Assembly: GCA_013816405.1 (NCBI GenBank)
Contig: JACDEL010000018.1
Span: 1 to 41,362, forward strand
Source of the DNA: Chloroflexota bacterium
GTDB lineage: Bacteria; Chloroflexota; Limnocylindria; QHBO01
DNA length: 41,362 nt
Direction: 5' to 3'
The position numbers were made by a program, and so were the translations under genes. Position 1 is the first letter of the stretch; every line of letters begins with the position of its first letter. This document shows, in pieces, positions 21,770 through 33,913 of this stretch. Below the pieces are notes generated by a model. That model saw only the letters and a list, made by a program, of their open reading frames with translations. It did not search any database and was not told the DNA's origin.

Positions 21770-22660
21770 CTACGAGGGCGTGACGGCCCCTGCCTGGTCT
21801 GAAGACGCGCCGGCGCGATGAGATTCCGACGCCGCTTCGATGTCGGCCGAATCGATGGGGGAGAGAGCAGAGTCGTGCCAGACGTCGTAGGCCTCGCCCA
21901 CAGCGGTCTCGAACCGGAGACCCATCAGCACAACACCGGCAAAGCCGGACGTCCTGGCCCGGTTGGCGATTCCCTTGGCAATCCGCCAGGCAAAGTCACG
22001 CCTCTGCGAATCCGGGGTGCTCGCGAGCCGATCGCGGAGCGCATCGCTGATCTTGACGGTGCCGACCCCTTCGAGCCGCTTCACCCAGCCTGGGGAGAAT
22101 GGCGGCGTGACCTCCAGGTAGACCGGCGGGTCGCCGGCCTGCAGCTCGAGCCGCTCGGCGCAGGGCCCAACCGACTCGGGATCCATCACCGGACCGGTGG
22201 TGAAGAACTGCCCGCCGACCTCGATCCTGCGCCTGAACATCCAGCTGCGGGAGCGGGTGCTCATCCCGACCTCGAATTCCACAGGGCTGACGGCCTCCTG
22301 CAGGTTGCGCAGGTGTTCGACGATCTCGTAGTTGTTGCTCCAGTGCTCGACCTCCGGGAGCATGTCGCCCTGGACCACCAAGAACGAGCCGACCCCGTTG
22401 GCCAGGGCACCGCGCACCTCGCTCTCGATGGCCAGGATGTTCCGATCACGGGTGGAGCAGACCACCGTCGGCTGGACCTCGGGGATGTCGTGGGTGATAC
22501 GCGCGGCGAAGGCGTACGGGGAGACCCGCACCTGCTTGAACGGATTGTCGGTGATCAGGACCCGCGGCCATCGACCGCGCAGCTCGCGGTGGAGCATGCT
22601 CGGAAGACGCGGCGGGTTGACCTCGACCATCTCCACCCAGCCATCGGGGGCAGAGAGCAC
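21770..22660 (-). CDS. 5,10-methylenetetrahydrofolate reductase (MetF-like)
   Basis: Reduces methylene-THF to methyl-THF with FAD, supplying MetE. 296 residues with a TIM-barrel outline: VEVNPPRLPS (the glutamate corresponds to the catalytic Glu of MetF's FEFFPP), HDIPEVQPTVVCSTRDRNILAIESEVRGALANGV, the FAD-contact VVQGDMLPE, FEVGMSTRSRSWMFRRRIEVGGQFFTTGPV, and late strands VYLEVTPPFSPGWVKRL and GFAGVVLMGL. It is divergent from enteric MetF and could be a MetF-like paralog, but its position four bases after metE supports this role. The GTG at 22660 is taken as start; an ATG at 22630 is possible. The last ~40 residues look disordered. Confidence 0.8.
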   Translation of the reverse strand: MLSAPDGWVEMVEVNPPRLPSMLHRELRGRWPRVLITDNPFKQVRVSPYAFAARITHDIPEVQPTVVCSTRDRNILAIESEVRGALANGVGSFLVVQGDMLPEVEHWSNNYEIVEHLRNLQEAVSPVEFEVGMSTRSRSWMFRRRIEVGGQFFTTGPVMDPESVGPCAERLELQAGDPPVYLEVTPPFSPGWVKRLEGVGTVKISDALRDRLASTPDSQRRDFAWRIAKGIANRARTSGFAGVVLMGLRFETAVGEAYDVWHDSALSPIDSADIEAASESHRAGASSDQAGAVTPS

Positions 22661-22664
22661 GTGC

Positions 22665-24869
22665 CTAGGCGCTTTCCGCGGCGACGGCGGCGGACGGCTG
22701 AGCCGCTGCCCGTCGCGCCCGCGCCGCTTCGACCATGTCAGTCAGCTGGCGTTCGATCTCGTCCCAGCCGCGGGTCTTCAGCCCGCAGTCGGGGTTGACC
22801 CACAGGTCGGCAACGTCCATGAATCCCTCGAAATGACGCAGACGCTCGTCCATGACCTCACGACCCGGTGAATACGGCGAGTGGACGTCGAACACTCCGG
22901 GGCCGATCTGCAGATGGCCGTCGGCGAACAGGTCGTAGAAGAGCCGGATATAGCTGTCGTCCTTGCTGCGGCTGAACTCGATGGAGGCCACGTCCACTCC
23001 GGCGTCCGACCAAAGCGGCACGATGTCGCCGAAGTCGCCATAGCACATGTGCGTGTGCATCTGCACCTGTTCCGGCTGGTTGAAGACCCGGTTCAGCGCG
23101 GCTCGCACGCCACGCGCATAGATCGCGCGCAGCTCCGTCGCTTCAGGGGTTGGCAGCGGCCATCGCTCTCTCACAGCTGGCTCGTCCACCTGGACGATAC
23201 GGGCGCCGGCGTCGACCAGGTGACCGACCTCCTCGGCGATCGGACCCGCCACGGCCCAGAAGAGCCGATCGTCAGGCACTCCGCGAGGGCGGAAGCTCCA
23301 GTTCACGATGGTGACCGGCCCGGTGAGCATTCCCTTGACCGGCTTGCTCGTGGCGCGCTGGGCGATCTGCCACTCGGTGACGGTCATCGGAGCGGAGATC
23401 GACGGTGGCGCGGCCAGGATCGGCGGCCGCGTACAGCGGCTGCCGTACGAGAGCACCCACCCATTCCGGGTGGTGTGGAATCCGTCCATCCGCTCGGCAA
23501 AGAATTCGACCATGTCGGTGCGCTCGAACTCACCGTGGACGAGCACATCGAGGCCCTTTGCCTCCTGCCAGCCGATCCCTTCGCTGATCAGCCGCGCCAT
23601 CTCGCCGTCATAGGCGGGGCGGTCAATTTCCCCGCGCGAGAGCTGTGCGCGGAGGTGGCGAACATCGGCAGTCTGGGGCAGCGACCCGGTCGTGGTGGTT
23701 GGAAATGGCGGAAGGTCGAGGTCGGCCTGCGCCGCGCGACGCTGGTCCCTGGCTGCCCGCTCATGGAGAGCTCCGGGGGCGGGCCACTCGGCTGCGGCCG
23801 GCTCGGTCGGCGGCGTGAGGGCCGCCCCCCCGAGCGCCGCGCCCCAGGAAGCCAGGGCACGGGCCTTCTCACGCGCAAATTGGAAGCCGTCCGGCAGGTC
23901 CTCGCCCTCAACCGTCACTGGCAGGAACATCAGGCTGGTGGTTGGAACGAGGCGCAGAACCCCGTCCTGCGTCAGCGATTCCCTGAGTGCGTCCTGTACC
24001 GGGCTGAACTGGTCCGGCCAGACGCTTCGGCCATCCATCACGGAGACCACGTGCTCGGGCTGCGCATCCCATGCCCCGCTCTCCTGCAGGCCGGCGACGT
24101 CCTGCAGGCGAATCTGCACCGCGAAGCCCAGCGCGCCCAGTGCCTGTACGGTGTCGCTCGACGCATGACCGAACTGGACCGTCACGATCGGCGGGGCGCC
24201 AATCCCCGTTTCGGCAAGCTCCTGATATGCGGCCACGATCAGTGCGCGGTCATCGCCGGCGGACACCAGGCCGAGGCAGGGCTCATCGAGCTGCAGGCGG
24301 AACCCGGGCAACTCGGTCACGGTCTGTCGAACCCAGTCGGCCAGCGCGCGCGAAAGTGACTGAATGAGACTGCGCTCATCGGTCCGGGGAGCGAGCTGGC
24401 TGAGGCGCACGAGGCTATACGGGCCGAGGACTGGCCACGTAACATCGGTGTCGGGGGTCGGCTTGCGCCAGGGCAGGGGCGTGAAGCGCTCGACCTGGCC
24501 ACTCTCCAGCTGGGGGACGACAACGTGGTAGTTGGTGTCGAACCACTTCGTCATCTCCCACGCCTCGTGGTCGTCGGTGCCACGGGCCAGAGCCGTGAGC
24601 TGGTCGAATCGGTCCCCCGCCGGGGCCGCCTGGCTCCCAGCGCCGAACATCATGGCGGTCTCGAGAGCCTCGTCGTAAAGGAAGTAGTCATCGACCACCG
24701 AGCCGATCAGCTCGCGCTGCTCAGCCAGGTGCAGGCCCCGCTGCTCGGCGATCCGGGCGTCGAAGTCCTGTGGTCCGATCCGTCCGGACCAGCGCCGCTC
24801 GAGAAGCCATTTGAGCTCCCGGTTGGGGCCGATGCGCGGATAGCCAATTAACTGCGGGACAGCCTTCAT
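22665..24869 (-). CDS. metE: Cobalamin-independent methionine synthase
   Basis: Transfers the methyl group of methyl-THF-triglutamate to homocysteine. 734 residues in two related barrels: N-terminal from MKAVPQLIGYPRIGPNRELKWLLERRW, and catalytic C-terminal starting near FPTTTTGSLPQTADVR. Zinc and homocysteine ligands are visible in HTHMCYGDF (His, Cys), IEFSRS (Glu) and VNPDCGLKTRGW (Cys). The ATG at 24869 is the conserved start. AGAGGAG lies upstream at long spacing (12 bases), with a TAGACT -10 box before it. The 83-base region shared with the divergent GT2 gene is too short for a cobalamin or SAM riboswitch and none is seen. Followed at four bases by the MetF-like gene. Confidence 0.95.
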   Translation of the reverse strand: MKAVPQLIGYPRIGPNRELKWLLERRWSGRIGPQDFDARIAEQRGLHLAEQRELIGSVVDDYFLYDEALETAMMFGAGSQAAPAGDRFDQLTALARGTDDHEAWEMTKWFDTNYHVVVPQLESGQVERFTPLPWRKPTPDTDVTWPVLGPYSLVRLSQLAPRTDERSLIQSLSRALADWVRQTVTELPGFRLQLDEPCLGLVSAGDDRALIVAAYQELAETGIGAPPIVTVQFGHASSDTVQALGALGFAVQIRLQDVAGLQESGAWDAQPEHVVSVMDGRSVWPDQFSPVQDALRESLTQDGVLRLVPTTSLMFLPVTVEGEDLPDGFQFAREKARALASWGAALGGAALTPPTEPAAAEWPAPGALHERAARDQRRAAQADLDLPPFPTTTTGSLPQTADVRHLRAQLSRGEIDRPAYDGEMARLISEGIGWQEAKGLDVLVHGEFERTDMVEFFAERMDGFHTTRNGWVLSYGSRCTRPPILAAPPSISAPMTVTEWQIAQRATSKPVKGMLTGPVTIVNWSFRPRGVPDDRLFWAVAGPIAEEVGHLVDAGARIVQVDEPAVRERWPLPTPEATELRAIYARGVRAALNRVFNQPEQVQMHTHMCYGDFGDIVPLWSDAGVDVASIEFSRSKDDSYIRLFYDLFADGHLQIGPGVFDVHSPYSPGREVMDERLRHFEGFMDVADLWVNPDCGLKTRGWDEIERQLTDMVEAARARRAAAQPSAAVAAESA

Positions 24870-24939
24870 CTCGCCAAGGATCTCCTCTTTTGGAGTCGCC
24901 AGTCTACGCGGCGCTCCCAACCCCTGCCGCGGGAGCCCC

Positions 24940-24945
24940 TACTAT
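24940..24945 (+). promoter_or_regulatory. -10 box for a leaderless transcript of the GT2 gene
   Basis: TACTAT, seven bases, then GTG at 24953; no ribosome-binding site. This supports the GTG over an earlier ATG at 24890 in the same frame. Confidence 0.55.
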
Positions 24946-24952
24946 TCCCGGC

Positions 24953-25768
24953 GTGCACGAGAGACTGCCGCTCATCACCGTGGTCACGCCGTCATATAAC
25001 CAGGCGCCGTTCCTGGAGCGAACCATGCGGTCAGTGCTCGAACAGGGCTATCCAAACCTCGAGTACATCGTGATGGACGGGGGCTCCACGGACGGCAGCC
25101 GGGAGATCATCGAGCGATACGCCGATCGCATCGACTATTGGCAGAGCGAGCCAGACGGTGGGCAGTCTGCAGCGATCAACGCGGGCTGGCGGCGGGCGCG
25201 GGGGGATGTCCTCTGCTGGCTGAACTCAGATGACGAGTATCTGCCAGGCACCCTCGGCTTCGTGGGTGAGTACATGGCACAGCACCCTGAGCTGTGGGTC
25301 GTCTACGGGAGCTGGGAGGCCGTCGACGAGCTGGGCCGACATCAGAACTACGCGGGCAGGTCATTCAGCCGATCGGTCATGGTCCTCTCACAGAACTGCA
25401 TTCCGCAGCCGAGCTCGTTCATTCGCCGCGCAGCGATCGACGCGGTCGGGTTCCTGGACGAGCGGTTGCGCTACACGATGGATCTCGACCTCTTCATGCG
25501 GATCGCGGCTCACCAGGCGCCCAGGTTCGTGTCGCGAGTCATGGCACGCGCCACCTTCCACTCCGAGGCAAAGACGGTGAAGGAGCGGGACGCGATGGCC
25601 GCGGAGCGGTTCGCGGTCCGCCGCCGGTACGCTCGCTGGTATGAGTTCCCGCTGGTCCTGCTCCAGCCGCTCGCGTCGTGGCTCTACCATCACCTTCCCG
25701 GACCGTTGATGCGCATCGCCGCGCGGTTACGACCGGCGCGAACGTTTTCCAAGCCGCTCGACGGCTAG
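24953..25768 (+). CDS. Family 2 glycosyltransferase
   Basis: Inverting GT-A enzyme of 271 residues at the edge of the polysaccharide locus. LPLITVVTPSYNQAPFLERTMRSVLEQGYPNLEYIVMDGGSTDGS is the nucleotide-binding start; QSEPDGGQSAAINAGWRRARGDVLCWLNSDDEYLPG has the metal-binding Asp pair (SDD); PQPSSFIRRAAIDAVGFLDERLRYTMDLDLFMRI carries the acceptor/catalytic ED-like region as MDLD. The C-terminal helix pair may touch the membrane. Donor and acceptor sugars unknown. Start GTG 24953 by promoter position; homology starts within five codons. Convergent with the methyltransferase gene, sharing a CTAG at the stops (four-base overlap). Confidence 0.88.
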   Translation: MHERLPLITVVTPSYNQAPFLERTMRSVLEQGYPNLEYIVMDGGSTDGSREIIERYADRIDYWQSEPDGGQSAAINAGWRRARGDVLCWLNSDDEYLPGTLGFVGEYMAQHPELWVVYGSWEAVDELGRHQNYAGRSFSRSVMVLSQNCIPQPSSFIRRAAIDAVGFLDERLRYTMDLDLFMRIAAHQAPRFVSRVMARATFHSEAKTVKERDAMAAERFAVRRRYARWYEFPLVLLQPLASWLYHHLPGPLMRIAARLRPARTFSKPLDG

Positions 25769-26631
25769 ATGCTCGGCTCCTTGGAGGCCAGGAAGCTGTA
25801 CAGGCGGCCGGGCCGCGGCCGCTCCAGCCATCGACGCGCGAGCCAGGCGCCGCCTGGTGCCGACGCAACGAGCTTCCCCAGTCGTCCAAGACGCTGCCCG
25901 GCAAGCGTCAGCGGCAGCTCGGCCAGCTCCTGGTCGGTGCGGGCCATGGGGAACGCGTTAATCACCGAGTCCCACGGTCCGAGCTGCCGCTGAATCGTCA
26001 GGCCAGCAGCCTCGATGGCGGAGACGTAGTCGCCAAGTGCAAAGGCATGCTCGCCACCGGCGAGGCGGTGGATGGGATGCGCCGCCAGGAACTGCTCCAG
26101 CTGGCGGGCGTCGTCGACAACGTGCTCCCGGCACGCGATGAAGGTCCCGCCGGGTCCCAGCACTCGGGCGCACTCGCGAAGCATCAGCGGCAGGTCCAGC
26201 GCGTGGTGCAGCGCCTGGCGGCAGTAGACGATATCTGCAGTACCGTCGGGCAGGTCGATCCGCTCGCCCCAGCCGTCGACGATCTCGAGTCCGGGGCGGC
26301 TGCCCAATCGCTGGATCGCGCCGCGACCAACCTCGTCGCTCGAGTCTGGTTCCAGCGCGATGGCGCGGTTGGCGCCACTGGCCAGGAACGCCGCCGACGC
26401 AATGCCCGTGCCGGCTCCCACATCAAGCACTGTTGCACCACGAAGGCGGTCTCCGAGGAGGGTGCGCACCGCCACAAACTCGGCGGATGCAAGGAAGCGC
26501 GTCGCCGAATCCTCGACATCCCTGCCCAGGTAGGCATCCCGCACCAGGTCGCCGCTGGCAGGGTCGGCGCGGAGGATGCGGATCGCCTCGTCAACCGACG
26601 GCAGAGGCGTTGCCTCCATGGGTTGGTCCAT
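25765..26631 (-). CDS. Class I SAM-dependent methyltransferase of the polysaccharide locus
   Basis: 288 residues. SAM motif I VLDVGAGTGIASAAFLASGANRAIALEPD; motif II region LPDGTADIVYCRQALHHALDLPLMLRECARVLGPGGTFIACREH, typical of Methyltransf_11. The C-terminal third (QLEQFLAAHPIHRLAGGEHAFALGDYVSAIEAAGL) resembles methyltransferases found in glycan clusters. It may cap or decorate sugars by O-methylation; this is inferred from position. The ATG at 26631 overlaps the stop of the upstream GT4 gene (TGATG), and a GTG at 26634 is the alternative. Last gene of the minus-strand run that begins at 34990. Confidence 0.82.
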   Translation of the reverse strand: MDQPMEATPLPSVDEAIRILRADPASGDLVRDAYLGRDVEDSATRFLASAEFVAVRTLLGDRLRGATVLDVGAGTGIASAAFLASGANRAIALEPDSSDEVGRGAIQRLGSRPGLEIVDGWGERIDLPDGTADIVYCRQALHHALDLPLMLRECARVLGPGGTFIACREHVVDDARQLEQFLAAHPIHRLAGGEHAFALGDYVSAIEAAGLTIQRQLGPWDSVINAFPMARTDQELAELPLTLAGQRLGRLGKLVASAPGGAWLARRWLERPRPGRLYSFLASKEPSI

Positions 26632-27911
26632 CACACGAACGGGGGCGCCGACAAGGCGAGCTGATCCGCGGGGCTTATCAGGCGACCGGCAACGAGGCGG
26701 TAGAGCGCGCGGTAGGTCGCCGCGATCGGTTCAGGGTCGAACAGGCGCGCGCGTGCCAGCCCGCGCTCGGTGAGTTGCCTCCGCCGGACATCGTCGGACC
26801 ACAGGGTAGCGGCAGCCGCACCAATCGATTCGACGTCGTAAGGATCAAAGACGAAGGCTGCATCGCCGACCATCGACGGCAGCGAGGTCACGTTGCTGGA
26901 GGCGACCGGCGTACCAGCCTGGAACGCTTCGACGATGGGGATGCCCCACCCCTCGAAGAGGGACGGGAAGATAAGGCCGACGGCCAGCCGGTAGAGCGCC
27001 TGCACCTGCAGCGGCGTTACGAACCCGAGGAATCGAACCTGCTCGCTGAGGCGGAGACGCCGCACCAGCGACCGGATCTCCGGAAAGTGCTCGTTCTGAT
27101 AGCCGGTCAGCACGAGATTGACCGACGTTTCCCGGGTGTCCCGCAGGTGCGCGATCGCTTCGATCAGCCTGATGTGATTCTTATGTGGCCAGGTCTGGGC
27201 CGGATAGAGCAGGAAGCGGTCTGGCAGGTTGAAGGTCACCCGGGCAGCGGCAAGGTCCGCGGCCGACGGGGGCGGGGCGGTGTCGAGGTCATTGGCAACG
27301 GGGATGACGACGATCTTCTCCTCGGCGATGCCCATCTTCTGCATGAGGTCCGCCTTCGTCCAGCTGCTCGCGGCAACGACCCGCATGGCGCGGTCGCAGA
27401 AGGCGCGGTATGTGATCTCGCGCCACTGCAGCTGTTCGGCCGTAAAGAATTCCGGCAGGTGCAGGTGCTGCAGGTCCCAGGGATGGTAGATGCTCGGGAG
27501 CTCGGTCAGGAATGCGGACTGGCGAACGAAGTGCATCACCTCGACACCAGCTTGCTCGACCGTCCCGTCGGTGCGCGGCACCCTCATTTCGATCCGTCGC
27601 GACGCGATGTTCGAGCGAACGCGCCGGAGAAAGGGTGCGCGGCTCACGACGATGCGCCGAGCCGCCCCGAGCAGACCCTGGCGCATCATGGGCAACGGTG
27701 CGTCCAGCGAGCGGACGCGGTGCCCGAGGGCGGGCATGAGCCACGCCCGATCATCGGCGTACGAGAGCGCAAGGTAGTCCACATCCCTGTCCGGCAGCCG
27801 GTCAAGGCTCGCAAGGAGACCAACCGTGAACTGCTGCACGCCCCCCGTGGAGCCGGTGCGCGATCTCGCGTCGATTGCCACTCGCAGCCCGTTGCCCTTC
27901 ACGGCCTTCAC
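26631..27911 (-). CDS. Family 4 glycosyltransferase (mannosyl/rhamnosyltransferase-like)
   Basis: GT-B retaining enzyme of 426 residues. The N-terminal acceptor domain starts GLRVAIDARSRTGSTGGVQQF; the donor domain has FLLYPAQTWPHKNHIRLIEA, FLGFVTPLQVQALYRLAVGLIFPSLFEGWGIPIVEAFQAGTPV with the E-x7-E motif, and SNVTSLPSMVGDAAFVFDP. This subgroup often uses GDP-mannose or GDP-6-deoxysugars, in keeping with gmd-type neighbours. The start GTG 27911 overlaps the stop of the preceding dehydratase gene in GTGA; a second GTG lies at 27902. Tightly coupled on both sides, so part of one transcript. Confidence 0.87.
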   Translation of the reverse strand: MKAVKGNGLRVAIDARSRTGSTGGVQQFTVGLLASLDRLPDRDVDYLALSYADDRAWLMPALGHRVRSLDAPLPMMRQGLLGAARRIVVSRAPFLRRVRSNIASRRIEMRVPRTDGTVEQAGVEVMHFVRQSAFLTELPSIYHPWDLQHLHLPEFFTAEQLQWREITYRAFCDRAMRVVAASSWTKADLMQKMGIAEEKIVVIPVANDLDTAPPPSAADLAAARVTFNLPDRFLLYPAQTWPHKNHIRLIEAIAHLRDTRETSVNLVLTGYQNEHFPEIRSLVRRLRLSEQVRFLGFVTPLQVQALYRLAVGLIFPSLFEGWGIPIVEAFQAGTPVASSNVTSLPSMVGDAAFVFDPYDVESIGAAAATLWSDDVRRRQLTERGLARARLFDPEPIAATYRALYRLVAGRLISPADQLALSAPPFV

Positions 27912-29008
27912 GCCGACGCGGATGCGTCGCTGAGCATCTCCTCGAGGAAGGAGTCCAGGCCCACTCGCGGCGCCCAACCGAGTTCGATGCGCGCTCGCGA
28001 AGGGTCGGCCTCGATGACAAGCGGGTCGTTCACGCGCAGCAGTCCGCGATCGACGCGCACGGCCGCGACATCGGTCTCGCGGAAGCGAGCTCCCCATGCG
28101 CCGGGATCCTCCCCGGAGAAGTCCCAGGTGAGCTCAAATCCGCCTAGCTGAAAGGCTCGATCAATGAGCTCCCATACCGCATGGCTCTGCCCTGTTCCCA
28201 GGACGTAGTCACGGTAGGCGCTGGCTACGTCAGGTTCCGGTTCCGCACCCTTGACCTCGCCGCGGACGACAACCTGGCGCAGGATTCGGCACATGCCATC
28301 GACATAGTCGGGCGCAAAGCCCCAGTCGCGCCTGGCCTTGAGGTTGCCTGCGCTCAATGGCTCGGCAGAGGGAGGCGATGGATTGGCGCGCAGAGCGCGG
28401 ACGTGGTCGGTGACCTTGCGGGTCAGGAAGTTGGGGCCACGCCGACGCGATTCGTGGTTGAACAGGATTCCGCACGCGATCCGGAGGCCGTACGCGCGCC
28501 GATAGGTGCCGCATAACAGGTGCGCTGCCGCCTTGGCCGAGGCATAAGGGCTCTGTGGCAGCAGCGGTGCATCCTCGCTGTGCGTTACCGCGCCCCCGGG
28601 CACCCAGCCGAACATCTCGCTGGACGATGCCTGGTACAGACGGGTGGAGGGGCAGAATCGCCGCACCGCCTCCAGCAGATTGGCGACCGCCACGGCATTC
28701 GTGAGCCACGCCAGGTAGGGGTCTGCGAAGGACCGTGACACGCTGCTCAGACCCGCGAGGTTGTAGAGCTCGGTCGGCTGCACCGAGGCGATGATCTCGG
28801 TCATCCTGGCATCGTCGAGGATGTCCGCTTCGAGGAAATCGACGGCATCTCCATCCCCCGTCCTGGTCGCCGGAGCGTCGGCCAGGCTGCGGACGATGGC
28901 GTGGACACGGAATCCCTCCGCGGCAAGTCGAGCCACCAGCAGCGCACCGTCCTGTCCGGAGGCTCCGGTGACCAGGGCGTTGGGTCGCTTCTGGCTGGCT
29001 GGCGTCAT
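27908..29008 (-). CDS. GDP-mannose 4,6-dehydratase-like extended SDR (second copy)
   Basis: 366-residue nucleotide-sugar enzyme. NALVTGASGQDGALLVARLA is the NAD(P)-binding start with the Gmd-specific GQDG; ELYNLAGLSSVSRSF and LYQASSSEMFG follow, with the catalytic Ser/Glu; QSPYASAKAAAH gives Tyr and Lys; [20 protein letters not shown] and GNLKARRDWGFAPDYVDGM are Gmd hallmarks. It is clearly diverged from the gmd gene at 31420-32427, with an extra ~15-residue stretch after RQVVVRG (about residue 255). It may be a second dehydratase, or an RMD-type reductase or epimerase acting on the Gmd product. The ATG at 29008 starts 13 bases after the wzx stop; an ATG at 29044 would overlap wzx. Ends in a GTGA overlap with the GT4 gene. 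Confidence 0.8.
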   Translation of the reverse strand: MTPASQKRPNALVTGASGQDGALLVARLAAEGFRVHAIVRSLADAPATRTGDGDAVDFLEADILDDARMTEIIASVQPTELYNLAGLSSVSRSFADPYLAWLTNAVAVANLLEAVRRFCPSTRLYQASSSEMFGWVPGGAVTHSEDAPLLPQSPYASAKAAAHLLCGTYRRAYGLRIACGILFNHESRRRGPNFLTRKVTDHVRALRANPSPPSAEPLSAGNLKARRDWGFAPDYVDGMCRILRQVVVRGEVKGAEPEPDVASAYRDYVLGTGQSHAVWELIDRAFQLGGFELTWDFSGEDPGAWGARFRETDVAAVRVDRGLLRVNDPLVIEADPSRARIELGWAPRVGLDSFLEEMLSDASASA

Positions 29009-29021
29009 CTGTGGGAGCGGT

Positions 29022-32427
<3,406 letters not shown>

Positions 32428-32463
32428 TGGTCTCCATCCAGCCCGCTGCCTGTGGCGGGGGGA

Positions 32464-32469
32464 AGTATA
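32464..32469 (-). promoter_or_regulatory. Probable internal promoter -10 box upstream of gmd
   Basis: TATACT on the minus strand (32469 to 32464) in the 71-base gap between the O-antigen ligase-like gene and gmd. It predicts a leader of about 30 bases containing GGAGA before the TTG start. No good -35 is seen. Confidence 0.5.
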
Positions 32470-32498
32470 GGGGCACGCCCGGGAGGCGCCTGCCCGCT

Positions 32499-33911
32499 TC
32501 AAATGGGGCGGCCCGTGACCGCTTCGCCCATCGGATTGCCCTCGTTGGGCTGTGTACCGGGGCCCGTAGCGAACGCCCCCAGCACCAGGGCGAGCAGAAC
32601 GCCAGTCGCCCCGACTTCGAAGAGATTGTTGAACATGCCCTGCGCGAGGAAGCCGCCAATGGCGAGGGCCGCGGCCACGAGAAGCGGATCACGCCGTTTC
32701 CACCCGCGCCACGCGTAACGCAAGGCGACCAGCGCAATCCCGATATTGATTGCCGCCGCTGCGAGGGCGCCGGCGACGCCCGTCTCCGCACCGGCGAGGA
32801 GAATGGTGTTGTGCGCCGAGTTCGTTGCCGTCCCGTACGGCGTCCGACTGTAGCGTTCGGGATCGGCCTTCAACACCGAATCCATATTTCCGAGCCCGAT
32901 GCCGGCGATCGGGTAATCGAGCGTGATGTGCGCCGCCGCGTACCAGAGCGCCAGGCGGTCGTTGCCGTCGGAGAATCGGCCACCCACGACGTCAAGCGGG
33001 TCACCCGGGAGCCCGTGCCCGCCGGAACCCACCGCACACCCCAGCGACAGCATCACGAACAGGACGGCGATCGATGCTGCGGCCATGAACACGAGCATCA
33101 CCACCTTCCGATAGACGAGGAGGAAGACGAGGGGCACGACAAGCCCCAGGAGGATCGATGACCTTGTAAAGGTCAGAACCAGGGCCACCACCTGCAGCAC
33201 CGCGGCAACGGTCCACGCCCATCGCTGCCAGCCGGTTCGTGACATCGCCTGGCCGATGGTCATCGGGAGCGTGACCACGAACACCGCACCGAGATGGTTG
33301 GGCGAAAGACCCATCGTCCCGGCGATGCGGCCAGGACAGACGCCGTACAGGCTGGTGAGGCGGCGGGCCGCTTCGATGCCAACACCGCCCGGCAGCGGCA
33401 CGGCAAAGGCAATGAGTCCGAAGGCAGCCTCGAATGTGCCCACGGATGCGATGGCGAGCGCGACGAAACGCCGACGCATCTCCTCGGGTATGGCCATTGC
33501 CGTGTAGCCGGCGATTCCAACCAGCAGGACCGGCCGCGCGACGGCCTTCGCAAGCATGCTGAGCGTTCCGGCAACCTCCCCGCCGTTGACCAGCGCCGAA
33601 AGCACCCGCGCCAGGATGGTGACGGCAACCGCCAGCAGGATGACCCGCAGGAGGGTGTCGGTCGTGATTCGAGGAACGGGCGATCGCCACGCGAGCATCG
33701 CGAGGCCCACGATCGGCAAGAGGTCGTCCAGCGAAAGGCCGGATATTAGGGGGACGTATGGGACGAAGGGGACCGCCGCTATGAGGGCGATTGGACCGGC
33801 GGGCTCCCAGCCAGCCCTTCGAGAGATCAACCGCGCAAGGAGGCCAGCCGCGACCAGCAGGACGATTGCGCCGCCGAGAAGTGCGATGCGATTCGCTAGG
33901 TCAGTGGGCAT
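32499..33911 (-). CDS. O-antigen ligase/polymerase family membrane protein
   Basis: 470 residues with about 11-12 transmembrane helices and a large outside loop between the last third helices ([14 protein letters not shown] through [21 protein letters not shown]). The loop motif [20 protein letters not shown] matches the H-N-x-x-L-x-x-x-x-E-x-G pattern of the Wzy_C/WaaL family, with the conserved His; an Arg in [11 protein letters not shown] precedes it. It either polymerises repeat units (Wzy) or joins the glycan to a lipid or protein acceptor (WaaL-like). With Wzx nearby and no other candidate in view, the Wzy role is slightly favoured. Its start lies two bases after the stop of the GT4 gene at 33914. 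Confidence 0.8.
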   Translation of the reverse strand: MPTDLANRIALLGGAIVLLVAAGLLARLISRRAGWEPAGPIALIAAVPFVPYVPLISGLSLDDLLPIVGLAMLAWRSPVPRITTDTLLRVILLAVAVTILARVLSALVNGGEVAGTLSMLAKAVARPVLLVGIAGYTAMAIPEEMRRRFVALAIASVGTFEAAFGLIAFAVPLPGGVGIEAARRLTSLYGVCPGRIAGTMGLSPNHLGAVFVVTLPMTIGQAMSRTGWQRWAWTVAAVLQVVALVLTFTRSSILLGLVVPLVFLLVYRKVVMLVFMAAASIAVLFVMLSLGCAVGSGGHGLPGDPLDVVGGRFSDGNDRLALWYAAAHITLDYPIAGIGLGNMDSVLKADPERYSRTPYGTATNSAHNTILLAGAETGVAGALAAAAINIGIALVALRYAWRGWKRRDPLLVAAALAIGGFLAQGMFNNLFEVGATGVLLALVLGAFATGPGTQPNEGNPMGEAVTGRPI

Positions 33912-33913
33912 GA

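Noticed and set aside
24870-24952. SAM or cobalamin riboswitch before metE
   Set aside because: Interval too short and lacking any conserved riboswitch core that I can see.
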